Position numbers and translations under genes: made by a program. From Streptomyces avermitilis MA-4680 = NBRC 14893 (GTDB taxonomy: Bacteria > Actinomycetota > Actinomycetes > Streptomycetales > Streptomycetaceae): a stretch of 64,000 bases of DNA. The notes below the pieces were generated by a model, which saw nothing but the letters and a program-made list of their open reading frames with translations, ran no database searches and had not been told where the DNA came from. Each line of letters starts with the position of its first letter. Within the stretch, counting starts at the first letter, position 1. Location of the stretch: NCBI RefSeq assembly GCF_000009765.2, contig NC_003155.5:1984001-2048000 (forward strand), written 5' to 3'. Positions 43,207 through 51,636 of this stretch are shown here, piece by piece.

Positions 43207-43986
43207 CTACTTGCCCGTGAACTTCTCGTACTCCTTGAGAACCTCTTCGGTCGGGCCGTCCATGCGGAGCTCGCCGCGTTCCAGCCAGAGCACGCGGTCA
43301 CAGGTGTCGCGGATCGACTTGTTGTTGTGACTGACCAGAAACACCGTTCCGGCCTCCTTGCGCAGCTCGCGGATGCGGGCCTCGGAGCGCTTCTGGAACT
43401 TCCGGTCGCCGGTGGCGAGGGCCTCGTCGATCATCAGGACGTCGTGGTCCTTGGCGGCCGCGATGGAGAAGCGCAGGCGCGCCGCCATGCCGGACGAATA
43501 CGTCCGCATCGGGAGCGTGATGAAGTCGCCCTTCTCGTTGATGCCCGAGAAGTCGACGATCTCCTGGTAGCGCTCCCTGATCTGCTCTCGGGACATGCCC
43601 ATGGCGAGGCCGCCCAATATGACGTTCCGCTCGCCCGTCAGGTCGTTCATCAGCGCGGCGTTCACGCCGAGCAGCGAGGGCTGGCCGTCCGTGTAGACCT
43701 TGCCCTTCTCCGCGGGCAGCAGGCCGGCGATGGCCCGCAGCAGGGTGGACTTGCCGGAGCCGTTGGAGCCGATCAGGCCGATGGCCTCGCCCCGGTAGGC
43801 GGTGAAGGAGACGCCCTTGACGGCGTGCACCTTGCGCACCCCGCGCTCCTCGCCGCGCTTGACGATGCGGCTGAGGGCGGCGGTGGCGCTGCCCTTGCCG
43901 GTCTTGGCACCGTTGACGCGGTAGACGATGTGCAGCTCGTCCGCGATGACGGTGGGAATGTGGGAGTCGTTCCGCTGCTCAGCCAC
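43207..43986 (-). CDS. ABC exporter ATPase, TagH-type (polysaccharide/teichoic acid export)
   Basis: 259-aa ATPase of the polysaccharide/polyol-phosphate exporter class. Walker A GSNGSGKST (73-81), signature YSSGMAARLRFS, Walker B VLMIDEALATGD, H-loop LVSHNN. The lead before the ATPase (GSATAALSRIVKRGEERG) is the usual TagH/RfbE insertion that contacts the permease. No C-terminal carbohydrate-binding domain is present, so export by the chain-length-independent, lipid-linked route is likely. Overlaps the permease gene by eight bases; ends the operon with a strong terminator. Confidence 0.9.
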   Translation of the reverse strand: MAEQRNDSHIPTVIADELHIVYRVNGAKTGKGSATAALSRIVKRGEERGVRKVHAVKGVSFTAYRGEAIGLIGSNGSGKSTLLRAIAGLLPAEKGKVYTDGQPSLLGVNAALMNDLTGERNVILGGLAMGMSREQIRERYQEIVDFSGINEKGDFITLPMRTYSSGMAARLRFSIAAAKDHDVLMIDEALATGDRKFQKRSEARIRELRKEAGTVFLVSHNNKSIRDTCDRVLWLERGELRMDGPTEEVLKEYEKFTGK

Positions 43987-44908
43987 GGCCGTACCGCTCC
44001 TCCGCCTTCCAGAAGTACACGAAGCCGCCGAGCGCCACGAGGACGGCCCAGCCGGCGGCGACCGCCCAGACGTGCGGGGGCAGGTTCTCGGAGCCGTACC
44101 CGTCGATGAGCGCGAAGCGCATCAGGTCCATGTAGATGGCGGCGGGGTTCCACTGAAGGACGTCGGCGACCCAGGCCGGCTTGTCGGCCAGCATGACCGG
44201 GATCGAGAACATCACGCCGGACGCGTACATCCACGTACGCATCACGAACGGCATCAGCTGGGCGAGGTCCGGGGTCTTGGCCCCCATCCTGGCCATGATC
44301 AGCGCGAGGCCGGTGTTGAAGAGGAACTGAAGCGCGAGGACCGGCACGATCAGCACCCACGAAAGGCTCGGGTAGCTGCCGAACCCGATCGCGACGAGGA
44401 ACAGCACGATCATCGAGAAGAGCAGCTGCTGGAGCTGCTGGAGCGAGAACGAGATCGGCAGCGCGGCGCGCGGGAAGTGCAGGGCGCGCACCAGGCCGAG
44501 GTTCCCGGAGATCGCGCGTACGCCCGCCATCACCGAGCTCTGCGTGAACGTGAAGACGAAGACGCCGGTGACCAGGAACGGGATGTACACATCGGACGGC
44601 ATGCCCTTGCTGGCGTGCAGGATCAGACCGAAGATCAGGTAGTACACGGCCGCGTTCAGCAGCGGGGTCGCCACCTGCCACAGCTGGCCCAGCTTGGCCT
44701 GGCTGTACTGGGCGGTGAGCTTCGCCTGCGAGAAGGCCAGGATGAAGTGACGCCGCCCCAGGAGCTGGCGGACGTACTCGACGAGCCCGGGCCGGGCACC
44801 GCTGACCGCGAGCCCGTACTTGGCGGCCAGCTCGGCCCCGGAGAGCCCTTCGTCGGGCGACGGCCGGGCGCTCACCGCGACACCGCCGTCATGCGTTGTC
44901 TCACTCAC
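43979..44908 (-). CDS. ABC exporter permease, TagG-type
   Basis: 309-aa ABC-2 permease with six predicted helices (from about residue 75) following a cytosolic lead that ends VEYVRQLLGRRHFILAFSQAKLTAQYSQAKLGQLWQVATPLLNA, the amphipathic segment typical of TagG/Wzm permeases. GTG at 44908. With the TagH-like ATPase it would flip an undecaprenyl-linked polymer or a glycolipid outward. About 97 bases separate it from the glycosyltransferase upstream on the same strand, so it is probably in the same transcription unit. Confidence 0.9.
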   Translation of the reverse strand: MSETTHDGGVAVSARPSPDEGLSGAELAAKYGLAVSGARPGLVEYVRQLLGRRHFILAFSQAKLTAQYSQAKLGQLWQVATPLLNAAVYYLIFGLILHASKGMPSDVYIPFLVTGVFVFTFTQSSVMAGVRAISGNLGLVRALHFPRAALPISFSLQQLQQLLFSMIVLFLVAIGFGSYPSLSWVLIVPVLALQFLFNTGLALIMARMGAKTPDLAQLMPFVMRTWMYASGVMFSIPVMLADKPAWVADVLQWNPAAIYMDLMRFALIDGYGSENLPPHVWAVAAGWAVLVALGGFVYFWKAEERYGRG

Positions 44909-45005
44909 AAGTGGATGCTTTCGTCCTCAAAGTGCGCAGCCTTGTCGGACCTAGGCGGGAGCCAGGGACCGGGGTACGGCCGAATGCTCTCAGATATCGA
45001 GCTTG

Positions 45006-45890
45006 TCAGATGACGGGAGGTCGGCCCAGTCGGGTCAGGCGCCACACCGTACGCCACTTCATCGGGCGCCGGGGTCCGCACGGGCTGGTCCAGCCCTCCT
45101 TGAAGCCGCCGAACCATGCCTTGAGGGCGGGGCCCGAGGGGCGGCGGGCCAGCGTCAGGAGCAGCCAGACGCCCAGGTAGACCGGGACGAGGGGGGCGGG
45201 CAGGTTGCGGCGGGCCAGCCAGACGCGGTTGCGGGCCACCATGCGGTGGTAGACCGCATGCCGCGACGGGGCGGTCGTGGGGTGGTACAGCACCATGTCG
45301 GACCGGTAGTCGATCATCCAGCCCGCGTCGAGGGCCCGCCAGGCCAGGTCGGTCTCCTCATGGGCGTAGAAGAACTCGTCCGGGAGCCCGCCGACCTCGG
45401 CGAGCACCTTCGTACGGACGGCGTTGGCGCCGCCGAGGAAGGTGGTGACGCGTGAGCTGCGCATCGGGTCGGAGGCGCGCAGCCGCGGCACGTGGCGACG
45501 CTGGGTCTCACCGGTGTCGGGGTCGGCGATGCGGAAGCTGATGATGCCGAGTTCCGGGTCGGCCGTGAAGGCCTGGCGGCACAGTTCGGCGGTGTCGTGG
45601 TGGGCGAGCAGGCCGTCGTCGTCCAGGAAGAGGAGGATGTCCACGTCGGTGCCGCCGGGGCCGAAGGCCTCGATCCCGACGTTGCGGCCGCCGGGGATGC
45701 CGAGGTTCTCGGGCAGCTCGACGGTCCGGACGCCCGCGGGGACGTCCGGGACGGGAGAGCCGTTGCCGACCACGACCACCTCGACGCGGTCGCCGTCCTG
45801 CTTGGCGACCGAGTCGAGGAGGGCACGGAGTTCGTCGGGGCGGTTGCCCATCGTGATGATGACCGCGCCGACCTTTGTGGCGGTGCTCAC
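45006..45890 (-). CDS. family 2 glycosyltransferase
   Basis: 294-aa GT-A fold glycosyltransferase, rhamnosyltransferase-like. Nucleotide-binding start VGAVIITMGNRPDELRALLDSV, GGRNVGIEAFG, and the metal motif FLDDDGLL (D90-D92), a variant of DXD. EETDLAWRALDAGW is the catalytic-base ED block. GTG at 45890 overlaps the stop of the CDP-alcohol transferase gene (GTGA); the larger open frame to 46313 is shadow. Likely adds a sugar to the polymer or lipid made by the neighbouring enzymes before export. Confidence 0.88.
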   Translation of the reverse strand: MSTATKVGAVIITMGNRPDELRALLDSVAKQDGDRVEVVVVGNGSPVPDVPAGVRTVELPENLGIPGGRNVGIEAFGPGGTDVDILLFLDDDGLLAHHDTAELCRQAFTADPELGIISFRIADPDTGETQRRHVPRLRASDPMRSSRVTTFLGGANAVRTKVLAEVGGLPDEFFYAHEETDLAWRALDAGWMIDYRSDMVLYHPTTAPSRHAVYHRMVARNRVWLARRNLPAPLVPVYLGVWLLLTLARRPSGPALKAWFGGFKEGWTSPCGPRRPMKWRTVWRLTRLGRPPVI

Positions 45891-46666
45891 TTCAGCCTGC
45901 TCGACGCGAGGATGGACACGAGGTGCAGCAGGGTCTGGAGCAGGGCGATGCCCGCCAGGACCGCTACGCCGAGGCGCGAGAAGTACAGGTCGCCCCGGAT
46001 CGAGTCCAGGATCGCCAGGACCAGGATCAGCAGGGACGCCTCGACCCCGAGGACGAGCCGGTGGAACTTCAACGCGGCGGCGGCCTTGCGGGCCAGCGCC
46101 ATGCCGGACGAGCGCGGCTCGGAGGCCGCCTCCTTGACCGGCGGCAGGCCGCCCTGGTGACGGGCGACACCGACAAGATCGGTCTCGGCCTTGATCAGGA
46201 TGGCGCCGAGAGCGGCGAGGGTGCCGAGGAAGGCCCACAGCCAGTCGATCCGGCCCGAGCCCCACAGGTCGGCGGCGCGCAGGCCGAAACCGACCAGGAC
46301 CGCGGCGTCGCACAGGTAGGCGCCGACCCGGTCCAGGTACACCCCGCCCAGCGAGAACTGCTGCTTCCAGCGGGCGACCTCGCCGTCGACGCAGTCGAGC
46401 AGCAGGTAGAGCTGAACCATCACCACGCCGAGCACGGCGCCCGTGATCCCCGGCACCAGCAGGGCCGGGGCGGCGAGGACGCCGGCGACGGTCATCACGT
46501 AGGTCAGCTGGTTGGGCGTTATCCGCGTGTTCACCAGGTGCCGGTCGATGCGCAGCGAGAGCTCGCGCATGTAGAGCCGGCCGGCCCAGTGTTCGCCGCT
46601 CCGCCGGTCCTTCACACCCGGAGGGTGAACGACCGGGCGGAGCTCAGCTACCGATGGCTTTTGCAT
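45887..46666 (-). CDS. CDP-alcohol phosphatidyltransferase family protein with altered active site
   Basis: 259-aa integral membrane protein with about six helices. The family motif is DCVDGEVAR at 91-99, G108 and D112, but the final aspartate of the DxxDGxxARx8GxxxDxxxD pattern is Ala (A116). The final Asp is the proposed base, so activity may be lost or altered; D120 is near. Family members transfer a phospho-alcohol from CDP to a second alcohol. It overlaps the dehydrogenase gene by 23 bases upstream and the glycosyltransferase downstream. It may work as a partner of the intact CDP-alcohol transferase of the same operon. Confidence 0.85.
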   Translation of the reverse strand: MQKPSVAELRPVVHPPGVKDRRSGEHWAGRLYMRELSLRIDRHLVNTRITPNQLTYVMTVAGVLAAPALLVPGITGAVLGVVMVQLYLLLDCVDGEVARWKQQFSLGGVYLDRVGAYLCDAAVLVGFGLRAADLWGSGRIDWLWAFLGTLAALGAILIKAETDLVGVARHQGGLPPVKEAASEPRSSGMALARKAAAALKFHRLVLGVEASLLILVLAILDSIRGDLYFSRLGVAVLAGIALLQTLLHLVSILASSRLK

Positions 46667-47705
46667 AGTCGGCGTATGCGTCCCTGATCTGTTCGGTGTT
46701 CAGGTCGAGGTGTTCGAGGATCGTGTAGCGGCCCGGCCTGGTCTGCGGAGCGAACTCCACGACCTGGACGAACTCGTCCACGGTGAAGCCGATCTCGTCC
46801 GGCAGCACGGGGAGGCCGTGGCGGTGCAGGACCTCGGCCATGTACCCCGACTCCTCGTGCGCGCCGCGCAGATGCATCGCGAAGGCCGCGCCCATGCCGC
46901 ACTGCTCGCCGTGGCTCGCCGCGCGCTTGGGGAAGAGGAGGTCGAAGGCGTGGTTGATCTCGTGGCAGGCGCCGGAGGCGGGGCGGGAGTCGCCCGCGAC
47001 CGACATGGAGATGCCGGTGAGGACCAGGCCCTCGGCGAGCACCTGGAGGAAGCTGTCGTCGCCGACGCCGCCCGGGTGCCGCAGCACGGCCTCGCCGGCC
47101 TGGCGGGCCATCGCGGCGGCCAGGCCGTCGATCTGCTCGCCCTTCTCCCGGTGGGCCAGCTCCCAGTCCCTGACCGCCGAGATGTTGGACAGCGCGTCGC
47201 CGATGCCGGAGCGCACGAAGCGGACCGGTGCCTCACGGATGACGTCGAGGTCGATGACGACCGCGATCGGGTTCGGCACACCGTAGGAGCCGCGGCCCGC
47301 GTCGTTGTCGAGGGTCGCGACCGGCGAGCACAGACCGTCGTGCGAGAGGTTCGTGGCGACGGCGACCAGCGGGAGGCCGATACGTGCCGCGGCGAACTTC
47401 GCGCAGTCGATGATCTTGCCGCCGCCCAGACCCACGACCGCGTCGTAGTGCCCGGACTTCATGTCGTCCGCGAGCTTGATCGCGTCGTCCAGGGTGCCGC
47501 CGCCGACCTCGTACCAGGTCGCGCCCGGCAGCGCCGGGGCGAGCCGCTCGCGCAGCTTGGCCCCGGAGCCGCCGCTGATCGCGACGGCGAGCTTGCCGGA
47601 GTGCGAGATGCGCTGGTCGGCGAGGACACTCGCCAGGTCGTCCAGGGCGCCCGGACGGATGTCGACGACGACCGGCGAGGGGATGAGCCTCGTCAGTACT
47701 GGCAC
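46644..47705 (-). CDS. glycerol-1-phosphate dehydrogenase-like iron-containing alcohol dehydrogenase
   Basis: 353-aa soluble NAD(P)-dependent dehydrogenase of the EgsA/AraM branch. Cofactor segment GLGGGKIIDCAKFAA (93-105), VATNLSHDGLCSPVA, and the branch signature SGIGDALSNISAVRDWELAHREKGE. Metal ligands would be D170, H238 (ACHEINHAFD) and H255 (SHGEQCG). The branch reduces dihydroxyacetone phosphate to sn-glycerol-1-phosphate; a related ketose phosphate is possible. ATG at 47705 lies 13 bases inside the nucleotidyltransferase gene. It probably supplies the polyol phosphate activated by that enzyme. Confidence 0.87.
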   Translation of the reverse strand: MPVLTRLIPSPVVVDIRPGALDDLASVLADQRISHSGKLAVAISGGSGAKLRERLAPALPGATWYEVGGGTLDDAIKLADDMKSGHYDAVVGLGGGKIIDCAKFAAARIGLPLVAVATNLSHDGLCSPVATLDNDAGRGSYGVPNPIAVVIDLDVIREAPVRFVRSGIGDALSNISAVRDWELAHREKGEQIDGLAAAMARQAGEAVLRHPGGVGDDSFLQVLAEGLVLTGISMSVAGDSRPASGACHEINHAFDLLFPKRAASHGEQCGMGAAFAMHLRGAHEESGYMAEVLHRHGLPVLPDEIGFTVDEFVQVVEFAPQTRPGRYTILEHLDLNTEQIRDAYADYAKAIGS

Positions 47706-48445
47706 GCGATTTCACGTCCCTTGGCGAGGTCCTCGTGGTTGTCGATCTCGACCCACTTGACGTCGCCGATGGGCGCGACGTCGATGCGGAAGCCGCGGTT
47801 GACGAGCTCCTGGTAGCCGTGCTCGTAGAACTGCTGCGGGTCCGTCTCGAAGACCGTCTTCAGGGCGTCGGCGAGCTCGTCGGCCGCCTCGCCCTCGATG
47901 AGGGTGACGCCGATGTACTCACCGGTCGCCTCGGCCGGGTCCATCAGCTTGGTGATCTTCGTCATGCCGCCCTCGGGGCCGACGACGACCTTCATCTCCT
48001 CGTCGGCGAGGGACTTCACCGTGTCGAGGGCGAGGATGATCTTCTTGCCGTCGCCGCGGGCGGCGAGGAGGGTCTTCTCGACGGAGACCGGGTGCACGGT
48101 GTCGCCGTTGGCGAGGATCACCGAGTGCTTGATGGCGTCACGGCCGCACCACAGGGAGTAGGCGTTGTTCCACTCCTCGGCCTTGTCGTTGTCGATGAGG
48201 GTGATCTTGAGCCCGTACTTGGCCTCCAGCGCCTCGCGGCGCTCGTAGACGGCCTCCTTGCGGTATCCGACGATGACCGCGACCTCGGTCAGGCCGATCT
48301 CCGCGAAGTTGCCGAGGGTGAGGTCCAGGACCGTGAGGCTGTCCTCGTTGCCCTCGGGGCCAACCGGCACCAGAGCCTTGGGCAGGGTGTCGGTGTAGGG
48401 GCGCAGACGCCGTCCGGCGCCGGCCGCCAGCACGAGGCCGATCAT
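47693..48445 (-). CDS. sugar/polyol-phosphate nucleotidyltransferase
   Basis: 250-aa GT-A-type nucleotidyltransferase. Activation loop LAAGAGRRLRPYTDTLPKALVPV with K23; metal aspartate in LANGDTVHPV (D115) and VEIDNHEDL near the C-terminus. Similar to CTP-dependent enzymes (inositol-1-phosphate or choline-phosphate cytidylyltransferases) rather than dTDP-glucose synthases in length. ATG at 48445 overlaps the upstream gene (ATGA). In context it likely forms a CDP-alcohol from the product of the dehydrogenase, for use by the CDP-alcohol transferases. Nucleotide and substrate are inferred. Confidence 0.87.
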   Translation of the reverse strand: MIGLVLAAGAGRRLRPYTDTLPKALVPVGPEGNEDSLTVLDLTLGNFAEIGLTEVAVIVGYRKEAVYERREALEAKYGLKITLIDNDKAEEWNNAYSLWCGRDAIKHSVILANGDTVHPVSVEKTLLAARGDGKKIILALDTVKSLADEEMKVVVGPEGGMTKITKLMDPAEATGEYIGVTLIEGEAADELADALKTVFETDPQQFYEHGYQELVNRGFRIDVAPIGDVKWVEIDNHEDLAKGREIACQY

Positions 48446-50241
48446 GCGGGTTCTCCTTCATCGTGTACGGCGGGTGCTTGGGAGGACACCCAGAAGCGGA
48501 TGCTCTCGACGAGCACCACGAGTGCCACGGCCACGGCGAGTGCCGTGAGCGCGACCTTGAAATCTGTGGGGACGAGCAGCGCGGCCAGAACGGTGACCAG
48601 CAGCGTCCTGCCTTCGTGCCCCCCGATCGCACGCACCAGCCAGTGCGGCGGCGCGCCGGCGTTCCCGCGGATGCGGTACACCGTGTCGTAGTGATGGTAG
48701 GCGACCGCGGCCACCAGTCCGAAAGCAGCCGGCAGCGCTCCGTTCACGTCCGCTTTGGCGGCCAGTACCAGAACAGTGCCGTATTCAGCCGCACGGTAGA
48801 ACGGCGGAACCAGCCAGTCCAGCGCGCCCTTGAGGGGCTTCAGCAGGGCCACGGGCGACAGGAGTACGTACGTCACGGCGGCCAGGACGGGCCACCAGCT
48901 GCCGTACGGGGCGAGAGCGGCGGCCAGCACCACGAGAGCGCCCGTGACAAGAGCCACGCAGGCGGGACCGCGAAGGCGCAGCCTGCGCGCGAAGCGCGTC
49001 AGGAACTCGGCGAGCGGCCCGGAGTCCGTCAGGTCGGCGAGAGCCTGGGCCGCGCGGTCCGTCCGCCGCGCCTTGCGCGTCAGTGACCGCAGCACCCGGC
49101 CCGCCGTGGTGTACGTCGCCGCGAAGGCGCACCCGATGAGCAGCGCGTAGAAGGTGATGCGGGGAGTCGTCAGTGCCGTGAGGACGGCGATCATCGCCCA
49201 GCGCTCACCGATCGGCAGGACGATCATGCGGCGCAGCCACACCGTCCAGCCGACGCTGTCGAGCTTGTCCGAGAGGGCGGCGGTGGGGCTGGTGTTGGCG
49301 GTGGCGTCGTGGTTCGCCTCGTTGAAGGAGAAGTCGACGATGTGGCGGCAGCTCTGCAGGACCATCGCGCCGAGGGCGAGCGCCCATACGTCGTCGCCGC
49401 CACGGGCCGCGCCGAGGGCGAGGCCCGCGTAGTAGGCGTACTCCTTGGCCCGGTCGAAGGTCGCGTCGAGCCAGGCGCCGAGCGTCGAGTACTGCAGGGA
49501 GTAACGGGCGAGCTGCCCGTCGGCGCAGTCGAGGACGAAGGAGAACAGGAGCAGCAGGCCGGCCGCGACGAACCCGGCGCGGGTGCCGGTGGCCGCGCAG
49601 CCCGCCGCGACCAGGGCGGTGAGCAGGGACGCGGTGGTGACCTGGTTGGGGGTCAGACCGCGGCGGGCGCACCAGCGGGCCAGGTAGCGCGAGTACGGGC
49701 TGATGAAGTGGGTGGTGAAGAAGCCGTCCCGGGACTTCACGGCGGTACGCAGCCGTACCGCCTCGTCGTCGACGGCCGTGACGGCCTGGCGGACCTCGTT
49801 GCGGGCCTGCGGGTCGGCGGGGACGGCGGCGACGAGTGTGCCGAGGTCGGGGCGGTGCACCTGGACGCCGTCGGCGTCGAGGGCCGCGGTGATGCGCTCG
49901 GCGAGGTTGTCCATGACGACGGTGGCACCGCCGGTCGCCGCGGAGCTCTCCCGGGCCAGGGCGCGGGTCAGCGCCTGCCGGGCGCCGGGCTGGGCCGATA
50001 CGGCGCCGGCCAGCGCGGCGGCCTCGAAACGCGGGTCGGTGAGACCGAGGCGCAGCGCGTGGAGGTGGCCCACGAAGCGGGCGTCGACGATCGCGACCCG
50101 CTGGTTCGCCGGCACGGCGGCGAGGAGCGTCTCTGCGTCACCGGCGTCGGAGGCGACCCGCACGTCGAAGCCGAGCGACCGCAGATCGCCTTCGAGCGAC
50201 GATCCGGGGACCGGCTGACCGGTGAGGATGGCGGTCGACAG
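48442..50241 (-). CDS. DIPPS-like CDP-alcohol phosphotransferase with N-terminal domain (DUF5941-type), CTG start
   Basis: 599-aa membrane protein. Residues 1-160 form a soluble domain resembling a worn nucleotidyltransferase. Next comes VKSRDGFFTTHFISPYSRYLARW then RRGLTPNQVT, the junction seen in bifunctional inositol-phosphate cytidylyltransferase/DIPP synthases. The CDP-alcohol motif is intact: DCADGQLAR (238-246), G255, D259 and D263. A second multi-helix region follows. The only ATG/GTG start in frame is GTG 50163; the conserved lead STAILTGQPVPGSSLE extends to CTG at 50241 with GGGAG nine bases upstream and an in-frame TGA just before. First gene of the operon. Confidence 0.82.
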   Translation of the reverse strand: MSTAILTGQPVPGSSLEGDLRSLGFDVRVASDAGDAETLLAAVPANQRVAIVDARFVGHLHALRLGLTDPRFEAAALAGAVSAQPGARQALTRALARESSAATGGATVVMDNLAERITAALDADGVQVHRPDLGTLVAAVPADPQARNEVRQAVTAVDDEAVRLRTAVKSRDGFFTTHFISPYSRYLARWCARRGLTPNQVTTASLLTALVAAGCAATGTRAGFVAAGLLLLFSFVLDCADGQLARYSLQYSTLGAWLDATFDRAKEYAYYAGLALGAARGGDDVWALALGAMVLQSCRHIVDFSFNEANHDATANTSPTAALSDKLDSVGWTVWLRRMIVLPIGERWAMIAVLTALTTPRITFYALLIGCAFAATYTTAGRVLRSLTRKARRTDRAAQALADLTDSGPLAEFLTRFARRLRLRGPACVALVTGALVVLAAALAPYGSWWPVLAAVTYVLLSPVALLKPLKGALDWLVPPFYRAAEYGTVLVLAAKADVNGALPAAFGLVAAVAYHHYDTVYRIRGNAGAPPHWLVRAIGGHEGRTLLVTVLAALLVPTDFKVALTALAVAVALVVLVESIRFWVSSQAPAVHDEGEPA

Positions 50242-50576
50242 ACGAACTCACTCCCTGGGTGTTGACGCGTGCTCGCGCCGGGCGTGTGCGTGATGGGGGG
50301 CACCCCTGGCCGTCGAAGGCGGCCGGGCGGCGTGTCGGCAGAGGCTATCGGATGATGAGAAGCGGGCGTTCACCGGCCGTTCACGGCCCGATCAACCCGG
50401 TCTGGTCGACCGCCTCCGCCGCGATCATCATCGGGGATTTCTGGGCCGGGCCACAAACCGCGGCCCCAGATCCCCTCATTCAAGACGTCGAAGCACCGTA
50501 CACACCATCCCGGAACCTGGCATTCCAGGCAGCGCGCGGGGTCGTGCCGGAGCCGACCGGCATAGGGTGGGCGTCC
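50242..50576. other. divergent promoter region between the polymer operon and galE-like gene
   Basis: No gene seen. An imperfect hairpin (about 50431-50475, GGGGATTTCTGGG pairing with CCCCAGATCCCC) lies in the middle. TAGGGT at 50563-50568 is a -10-like box eight bases before the galE-like ATG. Confidence 0.6.
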
Positions 50577-51557
50577 ATGACATGGCTGATCACCGGCGGG
50601 GCCGGATACATCGGTGCACATGTGGCGTGGGCGATGACGGAGGCCGGGGAGCGTGTGCTCGTCCTCGACGACCTCTCGGCCGGGGTGCCGGACCGGCTCC
50701 CCACGAGCATTCCGCTGGTGCAGGGCTCCTCCCTGGACGGGGCGCTGCTGAAGCGGGTCTTCGCCGAGCACTCCGTGACAGGTGTGGTGCATCTCGCGGC
50801 GCGCAAGCAGGTCGGCGAGTCCGTGGCGCAGCCGACGCGCTACTACCAGGAGAACGTGGGCGGTCTCACGACCCTCCTCGACGCGGTGGCCGGAGCGGGC
50901 ATCCAGCGATTCCTGTTCTCGTCGTCGGCGGCGGTCTACGGCAACCCCGATGTGGACCTCATCACGGAGGACACTCCCTGTGCGCCGGTGAACCCGTACG
51001 GCGAGACCAAGCTCGCCGGTGAGTGGCTGGTGCGGGCGGCGGGCCGGGCGCACGGTATCTCGACCGTATGTCTGCGCTACTTCAACGTGGCCGGCGCGGC
51101 CTCGCCCGAGCTGGCCGACACGGGCGTCTTCAACGTCGTCCCCATGGTCTTCGACCGTCTCACCCGCGGCGAGGCCCCGAGGATCTTCGGCGACGACTAT
51201 CCGACGTCCGACGGCACCTGTGTACGTGACTACATCCACGTCGCCGACCTGGCCGACGCGCATCTCGCGGCGGCACGGCGGCTGACCGCCGGCGCCACGG
51301 GCGACCTGACCGTGAACATCGGCCGCGGCGAAGGTGTCTCGGTGCGCGAGCTCATCACGCTGATCGGCGAGGTGAGCGGCGACACCACCCCCGCCCTCGT
51401 GGAGCCGCGCCGTCCCGGTGACGCCCCGCGCGCGGTCGCGTCGGCCGCGCTGGCCGCCGAGGAGCTGGGCTGGCACGCCCGGCGGGGGGTGCGCGAGATG
51501 GTGGAGTCGGCGTGGCGGGGCTGGCGCCATCACCACCCCGAAGCGGCGCGCGGATAG
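50577..51557 (+). CDS. NAD-dependent epimerase, UDP-glucose 4-epimerase-like
   Basis: 326-aa extended short-chain dehydrogenase. NAD motif TGGAGYIG (6-13), catalytic SSSAAVYG and Y141-x3-K145 (NPYGETKLAGEW), and RYFNVAGAA, the GalE signature. ATG at 50577 has TAGGGT eight bases upstream and no Shine-Dalgarno, so a leaderless message is likely. Divergent from the polymer operon; it may provide UDP-galactose or another sugar for the glycosyltransferase. The 3' end, including the TAG stop, is duplicated in a repeat array. Exact substrate not provable here. Confidence 0.88.
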   Translation: MTWLITGGAGYIGAHVAWAMTEAGERVLVLDDLSAGVPDRLPTSIPLVQGSSLDGALLKRVFAEHSVTGVVHLAARKQVGESVAQPTRYYQENVGGLTTLLDAVAGAGIQRFLFSSSAAVYGNPDVDLITEDTPCAPVNPYGETKLAGEWLVRAAGRAHGISTVCLRYFNVAGAASPELADTGVFNVVPMVFDRLTRGEAPRIFGDDYPTSDGTCVRDYIHVADLADAHLAAARRLTAGATGDLTVNIGRGEGVSVRELITLIGEVSGDTTPALVEPRRPGDAPRAVASAALAAEELGWHARRGVREMVESAWRGWRHHHPEAARG

Positions 51558-51636
51558 CCAACCCGCGTGAGGAGCCAACCCGCGTGAGGTGCGGATAGCC
51601 ACACCCGCGTGAGGTAGGGGGGACCCGCACGTGAGG
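51550..51636. repeat. repeat array spanning the stop of the galE-like gene
   Basis: ACCCGCGTGAGG recurs at 51561, 51578 and 51603, with a variant at 51623. GCGGATAGCCA, which contains the gene's TAG stop (51555-51557), recurs at 51591. The array runs into the intergenic region. Confidence 0.8.
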
